Assembly (NCBI GenBank): GCA_017513445.1
Contig: JAFXFS010000004.1
Coordinates: forward strand, 56,098 to 120,097
Direction: 5' to 3'
Length of the DNA stretch: 64,000 nt
Origin: Bacteroidales bacterium
GTDB lineage: Bacteria; Bacteroidota; Bacteroidia; Bacteroidales; UBA932
Of this stretch, positions 9,292 to 17,608 are shown in pieces. The position numbers and the translations under genes were made by a program. Each line of letters opens with the position of its first letter. The first letter of the stretch is position 1. The notes beneath the pieces were generated by a model. It made no database searches. It saw nothing but the letters and a program-made list of their open reading frames with translations, and was not told where the DNA came from.

Positions 9292-10038
9292 ATGGCAATT
9301 TTAAGTGGAAAAGTGGCACTTGTAACAGGTGCAACCAGAGGAATTGGCAGAGCAGTTGCTTTGAAATTTGCATCAGAGGGAGCTGATGTGGCCTTTACAT
9401 ATCTCTCAAGCGCACAAAAGGCGGTTGAGGTAAAAGAGGAGATAGAATCATTAGGGGTTAAGGCTTTGGCAATCGCATCTGACGCAGCCTCTTTTGAAGC
9501 AGCGCATAATGTTGTAAATCAAGTAGTTGAGGAATTTGGGAGAATAGATATTCTTGTAAATAATGCCGGTATAACAAAAGATACATTTTTATTGAGAATG
9601 AGTGAAGAGCAGTGGGATTCTGTAATCGATAGTAATCTTAAATCTGCTTACAACTATACTCACGCTGTTGCCCCTCTTATGGCTCGAAGTCGTAAAGGTG
9701 TTATAATTTATATGAGTTCAATTGTTGGTCTTCACGGAAATGCCTGTCAGGTAAACTATTCAGCATCCAAAGCGGGTATAATTGGAATGGCAAAATCTGT
9801 TGCAAAAGAGCTTGGTGGCAGGGGAGTGAGAAGTAATGTTATTGCTCCTGGATTTATTCAGACTGATATGACCAACGAGTTACCAGAAGAGGTTTTAAAA
9901 CAGTGGCAAACACAGATACCATTGAAGAGATGTGGAAGTGTAGATGATGTTGCAAATTGTGCTCTATTTTTGGCATCAGATTTGTCTTCATATATTACAG
10001 GACAAACCATCTTGGTTGATGGTGGAATGGGAATGTAA
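9292..10038 (+). CDS. fabG: 3-oxoacyl-ACP reductase FabG
   Basis: NADPH-dependent short-chain dehydrogenase that reduces 3-oxoacyl-ACP in fatty-acid elongation. 248 residues. The cofactor motif TGATRGIGR is at 12-20, NNAGITKD at 90-97, the catalytic serine in MSSIVG near 142, and Tyr156 and Lys160 in YSASK. The C-terminal ITGQTILVDGGMGM is typical of FabG. It is 2 bases after rimO. Other SDR activities are possible in principle, but length and motifs fit FabG well. Confidence 0.93.
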   Translation: MAILSGKVALVTGATRGIGRAVALKFASEGADVAFTYLSSAQKAVEVKEEIESLGVKALAIASDAASFEAAHNVVNQVVEEFGRIDILVNNAGITKDTFLLRMSEEQWDSVIDSNLKSAYNYTHAVAPLMARSRKGVIIYMSSIVGLHGNACQVNYSASKAGIIGMAKSVAKELGGRGVRSNVIAPGFIQTDMTNELPEEVLKQWQTQIPLKRCGSVDDVANCALFLASDLSSYITGQTILVDGGMGM

Positions 10039-10052
10039 TTATTATAAATGTT

Positions 10053-10871
10053 ATGTCGAAAACTATCTTTAGATTTTGTACTTTAATATCGGTTTTATTT
10101 CTTGCCTCTTGTTCGTCAATGTATAGGCAAACGGTTAATATTGAGGTACTTACTGAGCCAAAAATTGAAGTCGGTTCTATTCTTTCAGAGCCGGTTTCAC
10201 TATATTTTGTTGGAGATCATACGCCAAAAAATATTCAATTTTTTGAATCACTAAAGAGTGGATTTTCAAAGTATCTGACTATTTCAGATACAAATTGTTA
10301 TAATAAAATAATTATTGATTCTCTCTCCGTAGGAAAAATGGATACTCAACTCTACTATGACGATAATCACGACAAAAATGTAGAGGTATCTTTACCTTTC
10401 CACTTTAAGATGAATATCACTTCTGATAGCAACTATATTTCAAAGCTATTTAGTGATGAACTCTATTGGGATGTCCTTGTAGTAGAGAAAATATCTATTG
10501 ATAAAGCTCAGGAAGAGGCCAAAAGTTTTGCCCCTGAGATAATTGCATCATACGCAGAGTCAATTGCCCAGCAATTTTTTCCAAGTTGGGAGGAGAAGAG
10601 CAGGACAATTTTTATGTTCAACGGCCAGCAGTGGCAAGATGCATACGAACTTGCCTCCCAATTCAGATGGGCAGAGGCGAGAGATATATGGTTTAAATTA
10701 TGTGATGCTAAAAATGCAAATCAACAAGCTGCTGCGGCATATAATATTGCCTTGGCAAGTGAAATGCTTGGTGAGTATGAATATGCATTAGAATGGGTGA
10801 AATTTCTTGAGAAATTCCACCCAAACTTTAAGCCTGTGACTTTGAAAAAGAGAATTGAAGCGAATCTTTAA
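10053..10871 (+). CDS. Lipoprotein of unknown function, DUF6340-like
   Basis: 272 residues. A short signal peptide ends in a lipobox (FLASC, acylated Cys20). The middle resembles the DUF6340 family of Bacteroidota lipoproteins. The C-terminal 90 residues look like one or two TPR helical hairpins (AAAAYNIALASEMLGEYEYALEW). It is 14 bases after fabG, the last gene of the rightward run, and its stop overlaps the end of convergent htpG by 4 bases. The family name is from memory of related sequences; function unknown. Confidence 0.7.
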   Translation: MSKTIFRFCTLISVLFLASCSSMYRQTVNIEVLTEPKIEVGSILSEPVSLYFVGDHTPKNIQFFESLKSGFSKYLTISDTNCYNKIIIDSLSVGKMDTQLYYDDNHDKNVEVSLPFHFKMNITSDSNYISKLFSDELYWDVLVVEKISIDKAQEEAKSFAPEIIASYAESIAQQFFPSWEEKSRTIFMFNGQQWQDAYELASQFRWAEARDIWFKLCDAKNANQQAAAAYNIALASEMLGEYEYALEWVKFLEKFHPNFKPVTLKKRIEANL

Positions 10872-12721
10872 TCCTTCAACAAATCTACACTTCTCTTAAT
10901 AAATTTATCTAATGCTTCCCCTTTAAGAAGGTTGTTTGCAAGAAGAGCAATATCGCAAACCTGACTAATCAGTTTTTCATCTTTCTCCTCTTTAATCTTC
11001 TCAAATACAGGGTGTTCGCAGTTTACCACAAGTGAGTAAGACTCTGGAAGTGTACCCATAAAGTTCATTCCACCACCAACAGCCGACATATCTCTGTATC
11101 TTCTCATAAATTCATCCTGAGTAATTATTACAGGCAGGTTGTGGATACCCATATTCTCAAAAGCAACAGTGAAGTTTACATCTTCTGGCATCTTTGCAGA
11201 GAATAGTTTCTGAAGTTCAGATGTAAGCTCCTCACTCAATTCAGGTTTTGTAATCTCCTCTTTCTGAATCAATCTTTCAGGAATATCAGAATCTACTCTG
11301 ACAAATTTTGCATCACTGAATTTGCTCTCTAACATACTTACAAAGTGTGCGCATAGCGGAGAGTCAAAAATCAACACATCATATCCTAAATTTTTAACTC
11401 GCTCGATATAGCTAAATTGCGCAACTTGGTCATTAGCATATAGATAGACAATTTTGCCACTCTTATCTTTTTGATTTTCAGAAATTACTTTTGTGTAATC
11501 TTCGAAGTTGAAATATTTATTATCGCTATTCTTAAGCAGAGCAAATTTTGATGCACGATCATAGAATTTGCTGTCGCTTAACATTCCATATTCGATGAAT
11601 AGTTTAAGATTATCCCATTTCTCTTCAAATCCCTTTCTATCATTCTTATATATCTCTTCAAGTTTGTCAGCTACCTTTTTAGAGATGTGAGAAGATATCT
11701 TTTTTACATTCGAATCACTTTGAAGGTAACTTCTTGAGACATTTAATGGAATATCTGGAGAATCAATAACTCCGTGAAGAAGCATCATAAATTCAGGAAC
11801 GATATTTTCAACATTATCAGTTACAAATACCTGATTACAGTACAACTGAATTCTGTTGCGAGTCATATCTACCTTATCTTTTAGCTTAGGGAAATATAGA
11901 ATTCCTGTAAGGTTGAATGGATAATCTACATTCAAGTGAATCCAGAAAAGTGGCTCATCACTACCTGGGTAGAGTTTGTTATAAAAGTCCAAATAATCCT
12001 CATCTTTAAGCTCAGCTGGCTTTTGGCACCAAAGAGGATTAACATCATTTATAACATTATCTTCCTCCAACTCAACCTCTTTACCATCTTTCCACTCTTT
12101 CTTCTTGCCAAATGCTATTTCGACAGGTAAAAATTTGCAATATTTATTTAATAACTCCTTGATTTTGAATTCATTAGCATATTCTTGAAATTCGCTATCC
12201 AGATACAAAATTATGTCAGTTCCTCTATCCTCTTTATCAGCTTTTTCCATTGTATATTGAGGATCTCCTTCGCAACTCCATTTTACAGCTTCGCTTCCAT
12301 CCTTCCAGGACTTTGTGATAATTTCAACCTTTTTGGCAACCATAAAGCTTGAATAGAATCCCAATCCAAAGTGACCAATTATGTTATCAACTTGATCTTT
12401 ATACTTTTCAAGGAACTCTCCCGCGCTTGAGAATGCGATTTGGTTGATATACTTATCTACCTCCTCACTTGTCATACCGATACCTCTATCGCTAATAGTG
12501 ATTGTTTGCTCAACAGGGTTCATTGAAATCCTTACCTTTAGATCTCCTAACTCATCCTTAAACTCACCATTTGCTGCAAGTGCTTTTAACTTCTGTGTTG
12601 CATCTACTGCATTAGAGACCAACTCTCTTAAAAAGATTTCGTGGTCTGAGTACAAAAACTTTTTAATAACGGGGAAAATGTTTTGAGTAGTTACCCCAAT
12701 AGTTCCATTTTTTGTCTTCAT
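10868..12721 (-). CDS. htpG: Molecular chaperone HtpG (Hsp90)
   Basis: Cytoplasmic ATP-dependent chaperone, 617 residues. The GHKL ATPase domain has ELVSNAVDATQK near 35 (metal-binding Glu/Asn), DRGIGM near 77, and the lid glycines in GHFGLGFYSSFMV near 115. The middle domain contains the catalytic-loop arginine region NVSRSYLQSD near 325. The C-terminal dimer domain is shorter than in Bacteroides. The start ATG is at 12719-12721, and its 3' end overlaps the convergent lipoprotein gene by 4 bases. It lies just downstream of the terminator that closes yicC. Confidence 0.95.
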   Translation of the reverse strand: MKTKNGTIGVTTQNIFPVIKKFLYSDHEIFLRELVSNAVDATQKLKALAANGEFKDELGDLKVRISMNPVEQTITISDRGIGMTSEEVDKYINQIAFSSAGEFLEKYKDQVDNIIGHFGLGFYSSFMVAKKVEIITKSWKDGSEAVKWSCEGDPQYTMEKADKEDRGTDIILYLDSEFQEYANEFKIKELLNKYCKFLPVEIAFGKKKEWKDGKEVELEEDNVINDVNPLWCQKPAELKDEDYLDFYNKLYPGSDEPLFWIHLNVDYPFNLTGILYFPKLKDKVDMTRNRIQLYCNQVFVTDNVENIVPEFMMLLHGVIDSPDIPLNVSRSYLQSDSNVKKISSHISKKVADKLEEIYKNDRKGFEEKWDNLKLFIEYGMLSDSKFYDRASKFALLKNSDNKYFNFEDYTKVISENQKDKSGKIVYLYANDQVAQFSYIERVKNLGYDVLIFDSPLCAHFVSMLESKFSDAKFVRVDSDIPERLIQKEEITKPELSEELTSELQKLFSAKMPEDVNFTVAFENMGIHNLPVIITQDEFMRRYRDMSAVGGGMNFMGTLPESYSLVVNCEHPVFEKIKEEKDEKLISQVCDIALLANNLLKGEALDKFIKRSVDLLKD

Positions 12722-12750
12722 ATCTATTAAATTTATCTTAACATATTAAT

Positions 12751-12788
12751 AAAAAACAAGTGGAATAGAGCAAATACTATTCCACTTG
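12751..12788 (-). terminator. Intrinsic terminator of yicC
   Basis: Perfect 12-base stem CAAGTGGAATAG (12757-12768) with CTATTCCACTTG (12777-12788). On the minus strand it is followed by TTTTTT, so it ends transcription coming from yicC before htpG. On the plus strand there is no T tract. Confidence 0.7.
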
Positions 12789-12825
12789 AAATTGTATGAC
12801 TAATTGTCACTTTTGACCATAAGGT

Positions 12826-13704
12826 CTATAGAATATTTAGTGATTGTTCTTTTATTTTTTCCAACTCATCTTTCATTTTAACAACAAGTTTCTGAATTTC
12901 GTGATGGTTGGCTTTAGAACCCATTGTGTTGATTTCGCGTCCCATCTCCTGCGCTATGAAGCCAAGTTTCTTGCCTGGGTTCTCCTCATTTTCAAGAGTC
13001 TCACGGAAGTAGTTGCAGTGTTGTTTAAGACGCACTTTCTCTTCGTTGATATCGAGTTTTTCAATATAGTAGATAATCTCCTGTTCGAGTCTATTACCAT
13101 CGCTATCTGCCTTAATTTCAGATAGTTTATTGTTGATTCTATCCCTGATTTGTGAAATTCTCTCCTCTTCATATTGAGCGACTTCCTGAAGATATTTTTC
13201 AATATTGCTTACCTTCTCTGTGAGATCAGCATAGAGAGATTCCCCCTCTTTGCACCTAAATGAGTTAATATTGTCAATTGCATCATTGATCGCTTTTAAT
13301 AAGGTATTCCATTCATCTTCAGATAGTTCATCTTTTTTCGATTCAATCACATCTGGCATTCTCAATAATGTGGACATAAGAGATGTGTCGTCTATCTTGT
13401 TAAATTCTGAACATTCAGATCTAAGTTCTTGAATTTGAGCAAGATATCCTTTTAATACATCTTTATTGATTTGCTTATCTCCATCAATTGAGATACTCTC
13501 TTTACTAATGAATAGATCGATATTACCTCTTGTGAGTTTTTGAGCAATCAATTTTCTAATTTCAACCTCTTTCTCACGAGGAATAAGTGAGGTCTTTAGA
13601 GATACATCAGCACCCTTGCCATTAACAGAGCGAATCTCTACGCAATATTTGCTTTTTTCAATTTGGCATTCGGCTTTGCCGTAGCCGGTCATAGACTTTA
13701 TCAT
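12826..13704 (-). CDS. yicC: YicC family endoribonuclease
   Basis: 292 residues with the family's diagnostic N-terminus MIKSMTGYGKAE and the C-terminal DUF1732 region (KLGFIAQEMGREINTMGSKA, then KDELEKIKEQ). YicC of E. coli is an endoribonuclease that acts on small RNAs; the role here is inferred from the family. I chose the ATG at 13702-13704, which matches the universal family start; an upstream in-frame ATG at 13728 would add eight residues. A -7 box (TAACTTTG, 13753-13760) abuts the divergent glnS box. Confidence 0.9.
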   Translation of the reverse strand: MIKSMTGYGKAECQIEKSKYCVEIRSVNGKGADVSLKTSLIPREKEVEIRKLIAQKLTRGNIDLFISKESISIDGDKQINKDVLKGYLAQIQELRSECSEFNKIDDTSLMSTLLRMPDVIESKKDELSEDEWNTLLKAINDAIDNINSFRCKEGESLYADLTEKVSNIEKYLQEVAQYEEERISQIRDRINNKLSEIKADSDGNRLEQEIIYYIEKLDINEEKVRLKQHCNYFRETLENEENPGKKLGFIAQEMGREINTMGSKANHHEIQKLVVKMKDELEKIKEQSLNIL

Positions 13705-13744
13705 ATTTTTTTCTAATATATCCCTCAAAATTACTTGTTTTTAC

Positions 13745-13760
13745 TATTTTTGCAAAGTTA
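13745..13760. promoter_or_regulatory. Back-to-back -7 boxes for glnS and yicC
   Basis: Plus-strand TATTTTTG (13745-13752) points to glnS and minus-strand TAACTTTG (13753-13760) points to yicC. They abut with no base between them, so only one polymerase could occupy the site at a time. Neither has a clear -33 element at the expected distance. Confidence 0.45.
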
Positions 13761-13771
13761 ATTTTACTGCA

Positions 13772-15442
13772 ATGGAAGAAAATTTGAAAAACAACGCCAA
13801 TGAGCGTACTTTAAACTTCTTGGAAGAGATTATTGAGAATGATTTATCAAGTGGAAAACATCAATCTATTATAACACGTTTTCCTCCTGAACCAAATGGT
13901 TATCTTCATATAGGACACGCAAAAAGTATCTGCCTAAACTTCGGTTTGGCACAAAAATATGGTGGTAAAACCAACCTTCGTTTTGATGATACTAACCCTG
14001 TAAAAGAGGATACTGAATATGTTGATTCTATTAAACAAGATATCAATTGGTTAGGATTTCAGTGGGCAGAAGAGAGATATGCTTCCGACTATTTCGATCA
14101 ATTGTACGAATGGGCTATTGAATTGATTAAGAAGGGTTTAGCTTATGTGGATGATCAAACTCAAGAGGAAATCAGAGTTGGTCGTGGAACTGTAAGCCAG
14201 CCTGGAACAAATAGTCCGTATAGAGATCGTTCTGTAGAAGAGAACCTCAAACTATTCCAGGAGATGAAAGAGGGTAAATATAAAGAGGGAGAGAAAGTTT
14301 TGAGAGCAAAAATCGATATGTCGCATCCAAATATGCTTTTCCGTGACCCTCTAATGTATCGTATCATTCACGCATCTCACCATAGAACAGGTGATAAGTG
14401 GTGTATCTATCCTATGTATGATTATGCTCACGGCCAATGTGATTCAATTGAGAATATTACACACTCAATCTGTACTTTGGAATTTGATGTTCACAGACCT
14501 CTTTATGACTGGTTTATTGATAAGTTAGAGATTTTCCCATCACATCAGTATGAATTTGCAAGATTGAATTTGACCTATACCGTTATGAGTAAGAGAAAAC
14601 TTCTCGAACTTGTACGTAATAATTATGTGTCAGGTTGGGATGACCCTCGTATGCCTACAATATGTGGTATTCGTAGAAGAGGTTATACTCCTGAAAGTAT
14701 CAGACTTTTTGCTGAGAAGGTTGGTGTAGCTAAACGTGACAATGTTATAGATCTTTCACTATTGGAGTGGTGTCTTCGTGAAGATTTGAATAAGAGAGCA
14801 AACAGATATATGACTGTTTTGAATCCAGTCAAATTAGTTATTACCAATTGGGAAGATGGAAAAGTTGAATATTTTGATGCTCCTCTTAACCCAGAGAATC
14901 CTGATGGACCAAAACGTAAAGTTGCCTTTACAAAAGAACTTTATATTGAAAGAGAAGACTTTATGGAAGATGCTCCAAAGAAATATTTCCGCTTGAAACC
15001 TGATGGAGAAGTGCGTCTGAAATATTCATATATCATTAAGTGTGAGGAAGTTATCAAGGATGAGGATGGAAATGTAATAGAGATTCGTTGTACATACGAC
15101 CCTACCAGCAAACCGGGAGCTGGCCCTTGGCGTTCTGTTAAGGGAACAATACATTGGGTTTCTATAGAACACTCTAAAGAGATTGAGGTTAGAGTATTTG
15201 ACAGATTGTTTACTGAACCATATATGGGATCAATTCCAGAGGGAGAAGATTATAAAAATTATTTGAATCCAAACTCTTTAGAAGTTAAGACCGGATATGC
15301 AGAAGAGGATCTTTTAAAAGATTCATTTGAAATAGGTGTTCAATTTGAGAGGACAGGATATTTTGCAAAAGACCCTGATTCTACTCCGGAAAAGTTGGTC
15401 GTTAATAAAACTACCGGACTTAAAGATTCCTTTAAACTATAA
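13772..15442 (+). CDS. glnS: Glutaminyl-tRNA synthetase
   Basis: Class I aminoacyl-tRNA synthetase charging tRNA-Gln, 556 residues. It has PPEPNGYLHIGHAKS with HIGH at 46-49, the second class I motif as MSKRKL near 270, and the C-terminal beta-barrel anticodon-binding domain from about 340. GlnS and not GltX is shown by the PEPNGYLHIGH form and by the DDTNP segment that follows. Its presence implies direct Gln-tRNA charging rather than only the amidotransferase route. It ends at a long hairpin at 15465. Confidence 0.95.
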   Translation: MEENLKNNANERTLNFLEEIIENDLSSGKHQSIITRFPPEPNGYLHIGHAKSICLNFGLAQKYGGKTNLRFDDTNPVKEDTEYVDSIKQDINWLGFQWAEERYASDYFDQLYEWAIELIKKGLAYVDDQTQEEIRVGRGTVSQPGTNSPYRDRSVEENLKLFQEMKEGKYKEGEKVLRAKIDMSHPNMLFRDPLMYRIIHASHHRTGDKWCIYPMYDYAHGQCDSIENITHSICTLEFDVHRPLYDWFIDKLEIFPSHQYEFARLNLTYTVMSKRKLLELVRNNYVSGWDDPRMPTICGIRRRGYTPESIRLFAEKVGVAKRDNVIDLSLLEWCLREDLNKRANRYMTVLNPVKLVITNWEDGKVEYFDAPLNPENPDGPKRKVAFTKELYIEREDFMEDAPKKYFRLKPDGEVRLKYSYIIKCEEVIKDEDGNVIEIRCTYDPTSKPGAGPWRSVKGTIHWVSIEHSKEIEVRVFDRLFTEPYMGSIPEGEDYKNYLNPNSLEVKTGYAEEDLLKDSFEIGVQFERTGYFAKDPDSTPEKLVVNKTTGLKDSFKL

Positions 15443-15464
15443 TCTCTTTAAGATATTATTACTT

Positions 15465-15505
15465 AATAGAGGGCGTTATCATATTGGATGATATCGCCCT
15501 CTATT
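15465..15505 (+). terminator. Long hairpin after glnS
   Basis: An 18-base stem (15465-15482 with 15488-15505) with one mismatch and a 5-base loop, lying 22 bases after the glnS stop. It is followed by TATTGTTATT rather than a clean T run, so termination is plausible but not textbook. Confidence 0.55.
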
Positions 15506-15529
15506 GTTATTCCCGAGCTATCAGCAATA

Positions 15530-15660
15530 CGTCATTCCCGAGCTTGCCTCGGGAATCTGTTATAGATTGCCGGCTACGCCAGCAATGACGAAATGGTATG
15601 GATAGCAATGACGAAGTGGTATGGATAGCAATGACGAAATGGTATTGATAGCAATGACGA
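15530..15660. repeat. Composite palindromic repeat with 23-base tandem units
   Basis: Palindrome A: stem ATTCCCGAG/CTCGGGAAT (15534-15556). Palindrome B: ATTGCCGGctacgCCAGCAAT (15567-15587). The pair is bounded by CGTCATT (15530-15536) and AATGACG (15584-15590). A 23-base unit beginning AGCAATGACG then repeats in tandem at 15581, 15604 and 15627, with a partial fourth copy at 15650. A partial relative of palindrome A is at 15508. The same A and B modules recur at 33988-34083, and part of B at 41295. Confidence 0.85.
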
Positions 15661-15665
15661 GAAGA

Positions 15666-17039
15666 TTACAATCTCTTGAGTTGAACAGTGAAGTGACGCA
15701 TTAAAGGGGCTTCCCAGAGTATCTCAACACCACGAGTAATTTCGTTACGACGATCATAAACATTTTTAAGAGCGACTGCTATTACATCCATATGGTTATC
15801 AGTATAAACTCTACGTGGAATAGCAAGACGTAAAAGGTCAAGACCTTCAAATCTGTTTTCACGAGTTAATGGATCTCTATCTGCGAGCAGATAACCTATC
15901 TCACAACCTCTGATTCCTGCCTCAAGGTATAACTCAATTGCAAGTGTTTGAGCCGGAAACTCCTCTTTTGGCACACAAGTCAATACCTTTGGAGCATCAA
16001 TAAATAGAGCGTGTCCACCTGCTGGTCTTTGATATGGTATTCCAAATTCATCCAATCTCTTTGCTAAATACTCTACCTGATGAATGCGTGTATGAAGATT
16101 GTCAAACTCAGTATTTTCATCTAATCCGATGGCTAATGCATTCATATCGCGTCCATTCATTCCACCGTAAGTGAGATAACCCTCATATTGAACACAGTAG
16201 CTCTTTGCTCCGTCATACCACTCTTGTAAATCAGTTGCTATGAAACCACCCATATTTACAATGCCATCTTTTTTTGCACTCATAGTCATTGCGTCGGCAT
16301 ATTTGAACATCTCTTTACAAATCTCTTTAATGCTCTTCTTTCCATAACCCTCTTCGCGCATCTTGATAAAGTATGCATTCTCTGCAAAGCGAGCGGAATC
16401 AAAAATTACCCTTTTATCATACTTTTTAGCAATTTTAGAGACTTGACGCAAGTTCTCCATTGAAACTGGCTGTCCACCAGCTGTATTGTTTGTAATAGTT
16501 ACAATTATAAATGGAATACGATCGCAATACTCTTCAAGTGCCTTTTCTAACTTTTGGATATCGACATTTCCCTTGAATGGTATCTCCAATTGTGTATTTT
16601 TCGCTTCATCAATTGTGCAATCCAGTGCAATCGCTTTACGACCCTCGATATGACCTTTTGTAGTATCAAAGTGTGAATTGCCTGGCACTATATCTCCCTC
16701 CTTGACAAGGTATGAAAATAGAACATTTTCAGCAGCTCTGCCTTGATGTGTCGGAATAACATACTCAAAGCCAGTAATCTTCTCAATAGTCTCCTTTAAA
16801 TTGAAAAATGACTTGGCTCCGGCATAACTCTCATCTCCAACCATAATCCCAGCCCATTGTCTATCACTCATAGCTCCTGTTCCAGAGTCGGTCAGGAGGT
16901 CGATATATACCTCTTCTGCCCTTAATTGAAAGAGATTGTAATGAGCCCTTTTGATCCATTTTTCACGCTCTTCACGAGTGCTTTTACGTATAGGTTCAAC
17001 CATTTTGATTTTCCAGGATTCTGCGAAAGGTAATTCCAT
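15666..17039 (-). CDS. tnaA: Tryptophanase (tryptophan indole-lyase)
   Basis: PLP enzyme that splits tryptophan into indole, pyruvate and ammonia. 457 residues, close to the family length. The PLP lysine is K257 in SAKKD (254-258). The sister enzyme tyrosine phenol-lyase is separated by two sites: this protein has Asp in HFDTT (D125, matching E. coli TnaA Asp137, where the lyase has Thr), and CEIG near 385 lacks the phenol-lyase arginine. Only about 87 bases separate it from rnhA, with a terminator hairpin between; I see no TnaC-like leader peptide. Confidence 0.9.
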   Translation of the reverse strand: MELPFAESWKIKMVEPIRKSTREEREKWIKRAHYNLFQLRAEEVYIDLLTDSGTGAMSDRQWAGIMVGDESYAGAKSFFNLKETIEKITGFEYVIPTHQGRAAENVLFSYLVKEGDIVPGNSHFDTTKGHIEGRKAIALDCTIDEAKNTQLEIPFKGNVDIQKLEKALEEYCDRIPFIIVTITNNTAGGQPVSMENLRQVSKIAKKYDKRVIFDSARFAENAYFIKMREEGYGKKSIKEICKEMFKYADAMTMSAKKDGIVNMGGFIATDLQEWYDGAKSYCVQYEGYLTYGGMNGRDMNALAIGLDENTEFDNLHTRIHQVEYLAKRLDEFGIPYQRPAGGHALFIDAPKVLTCVPKEEFPAQTLAIELYLEAGIRGCEIGYLLADRDPLTRENRFEGLDLLRLAIPRRVYTDNHMDVIAVALKNVYDRRNEITRGVEILWEAPLMRHFTVQLKRL

Positions 17040-17062
17040 ATTATCAGTTTTATGTATTTAAA

Positions 17063-17101
17063 TAAAAAAAATGTTTTGCTAAACAAATTTAACAAAACAT
17101 T
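17063..17101 (-). terminator. Intrinsic terminator of rnhA
   Basis: Stem AATGTTTTG (17070-17078) with CAAAACATT (17093-17101). On the minus strand it is followed by a run of seven T. The loop contains TAAATTTG on the minus strand (17084-17091), a possible -7 box for tnaA. Confidence 0.6.
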
Positions 17102-17126
17102 CTAAAACAGATAAAAAAATTAAATT

Positions 17127-17603
17127 TTATTCGTGATTTTGTGATAAAATGTAACCTTCGTCGGTTTTAAGATTTCCCCCTTTGTATGCTTCAACTGCAA
17201 GTTGGTCACATCTTTCATTAAGTGGGTGGCCATTATGACCCTTAATCCAAACGAAATTTACCCTATGTTTTCTGTAAATTTCTAAAAACCTCATCCATAA
17301 ATCCGGGTTTGCCTTCTTTGCAAAATTCTTTTTCTCCCATCCGAAAACCCATTTAAGATTTACAGCATTAACTACATAAGAAGAGTCGCTATATACTGTT
17401 ATATCAGCATTTTCCCATTTAATAGCTTCAAGTCCAACAATTACTGCAAGTAGCTCCATACGGTTATTTGTAGTAAGTGCAAAACCATCTGAAAACTCTT
17501 TTCTCAGATTCCCACATACCAAAACAACGCCATAACCACCTTTGCCTGGGTTACCGCTTGATGCACCGTCAGTATATAGATGAATTGGAGCTCTCTGAAC
17601 CAT
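17127..17603 (-). CDS. rnhA: Ribonuclease HI
   Basis: Cleaves the RNA strand of RNA-DNA hybrids. 158 residues with all four catalytic acids in place: D12 in YTDGASSGNPG, E50 in NNRMELLAV, D73 in VYSDSSYV and D133 in NERCDQLA. The handle-region basic loop (WEKKNFAKKANPDLW) resembles the E. coli enzyme. It starts 5 bases after the stop of pdxA on the same strand, so the two are probably co-transcribed and end at the hairpin at 17063. Confidence 0.95.
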   Translation of the reverse strand: MVQRAPIHLYTDGASSGNPGKGGYGVVLVCGNLRKEFSDGFALTTNNRMELLAVIVGLEAIKWENADITVYSDSSYVVNAVNLKWVFGWEKKNFAKKANPDLWMRFLEIYRKHRVNFVWIKGHNGHPLNERCDQLAVEAYKGGNLKTDEGYILSQNHE

Positions 17604-17608
17604 AAATA

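Noticed and set aside
15581..15660. Regularly spaced 23-base repeats, at first glance like a CRISPR array
   Set aside because: Units are directly adjacent with no variable spacers, and no cas genes are present.
15666..17039. Tyrosine phenol-lyase as the identity of the beta-eliminating lyase
   Set aside because: The position equal to phenol-lyase Thr124 is Asp, and the substrate-binding arginine is missing; both match tryptophanase.
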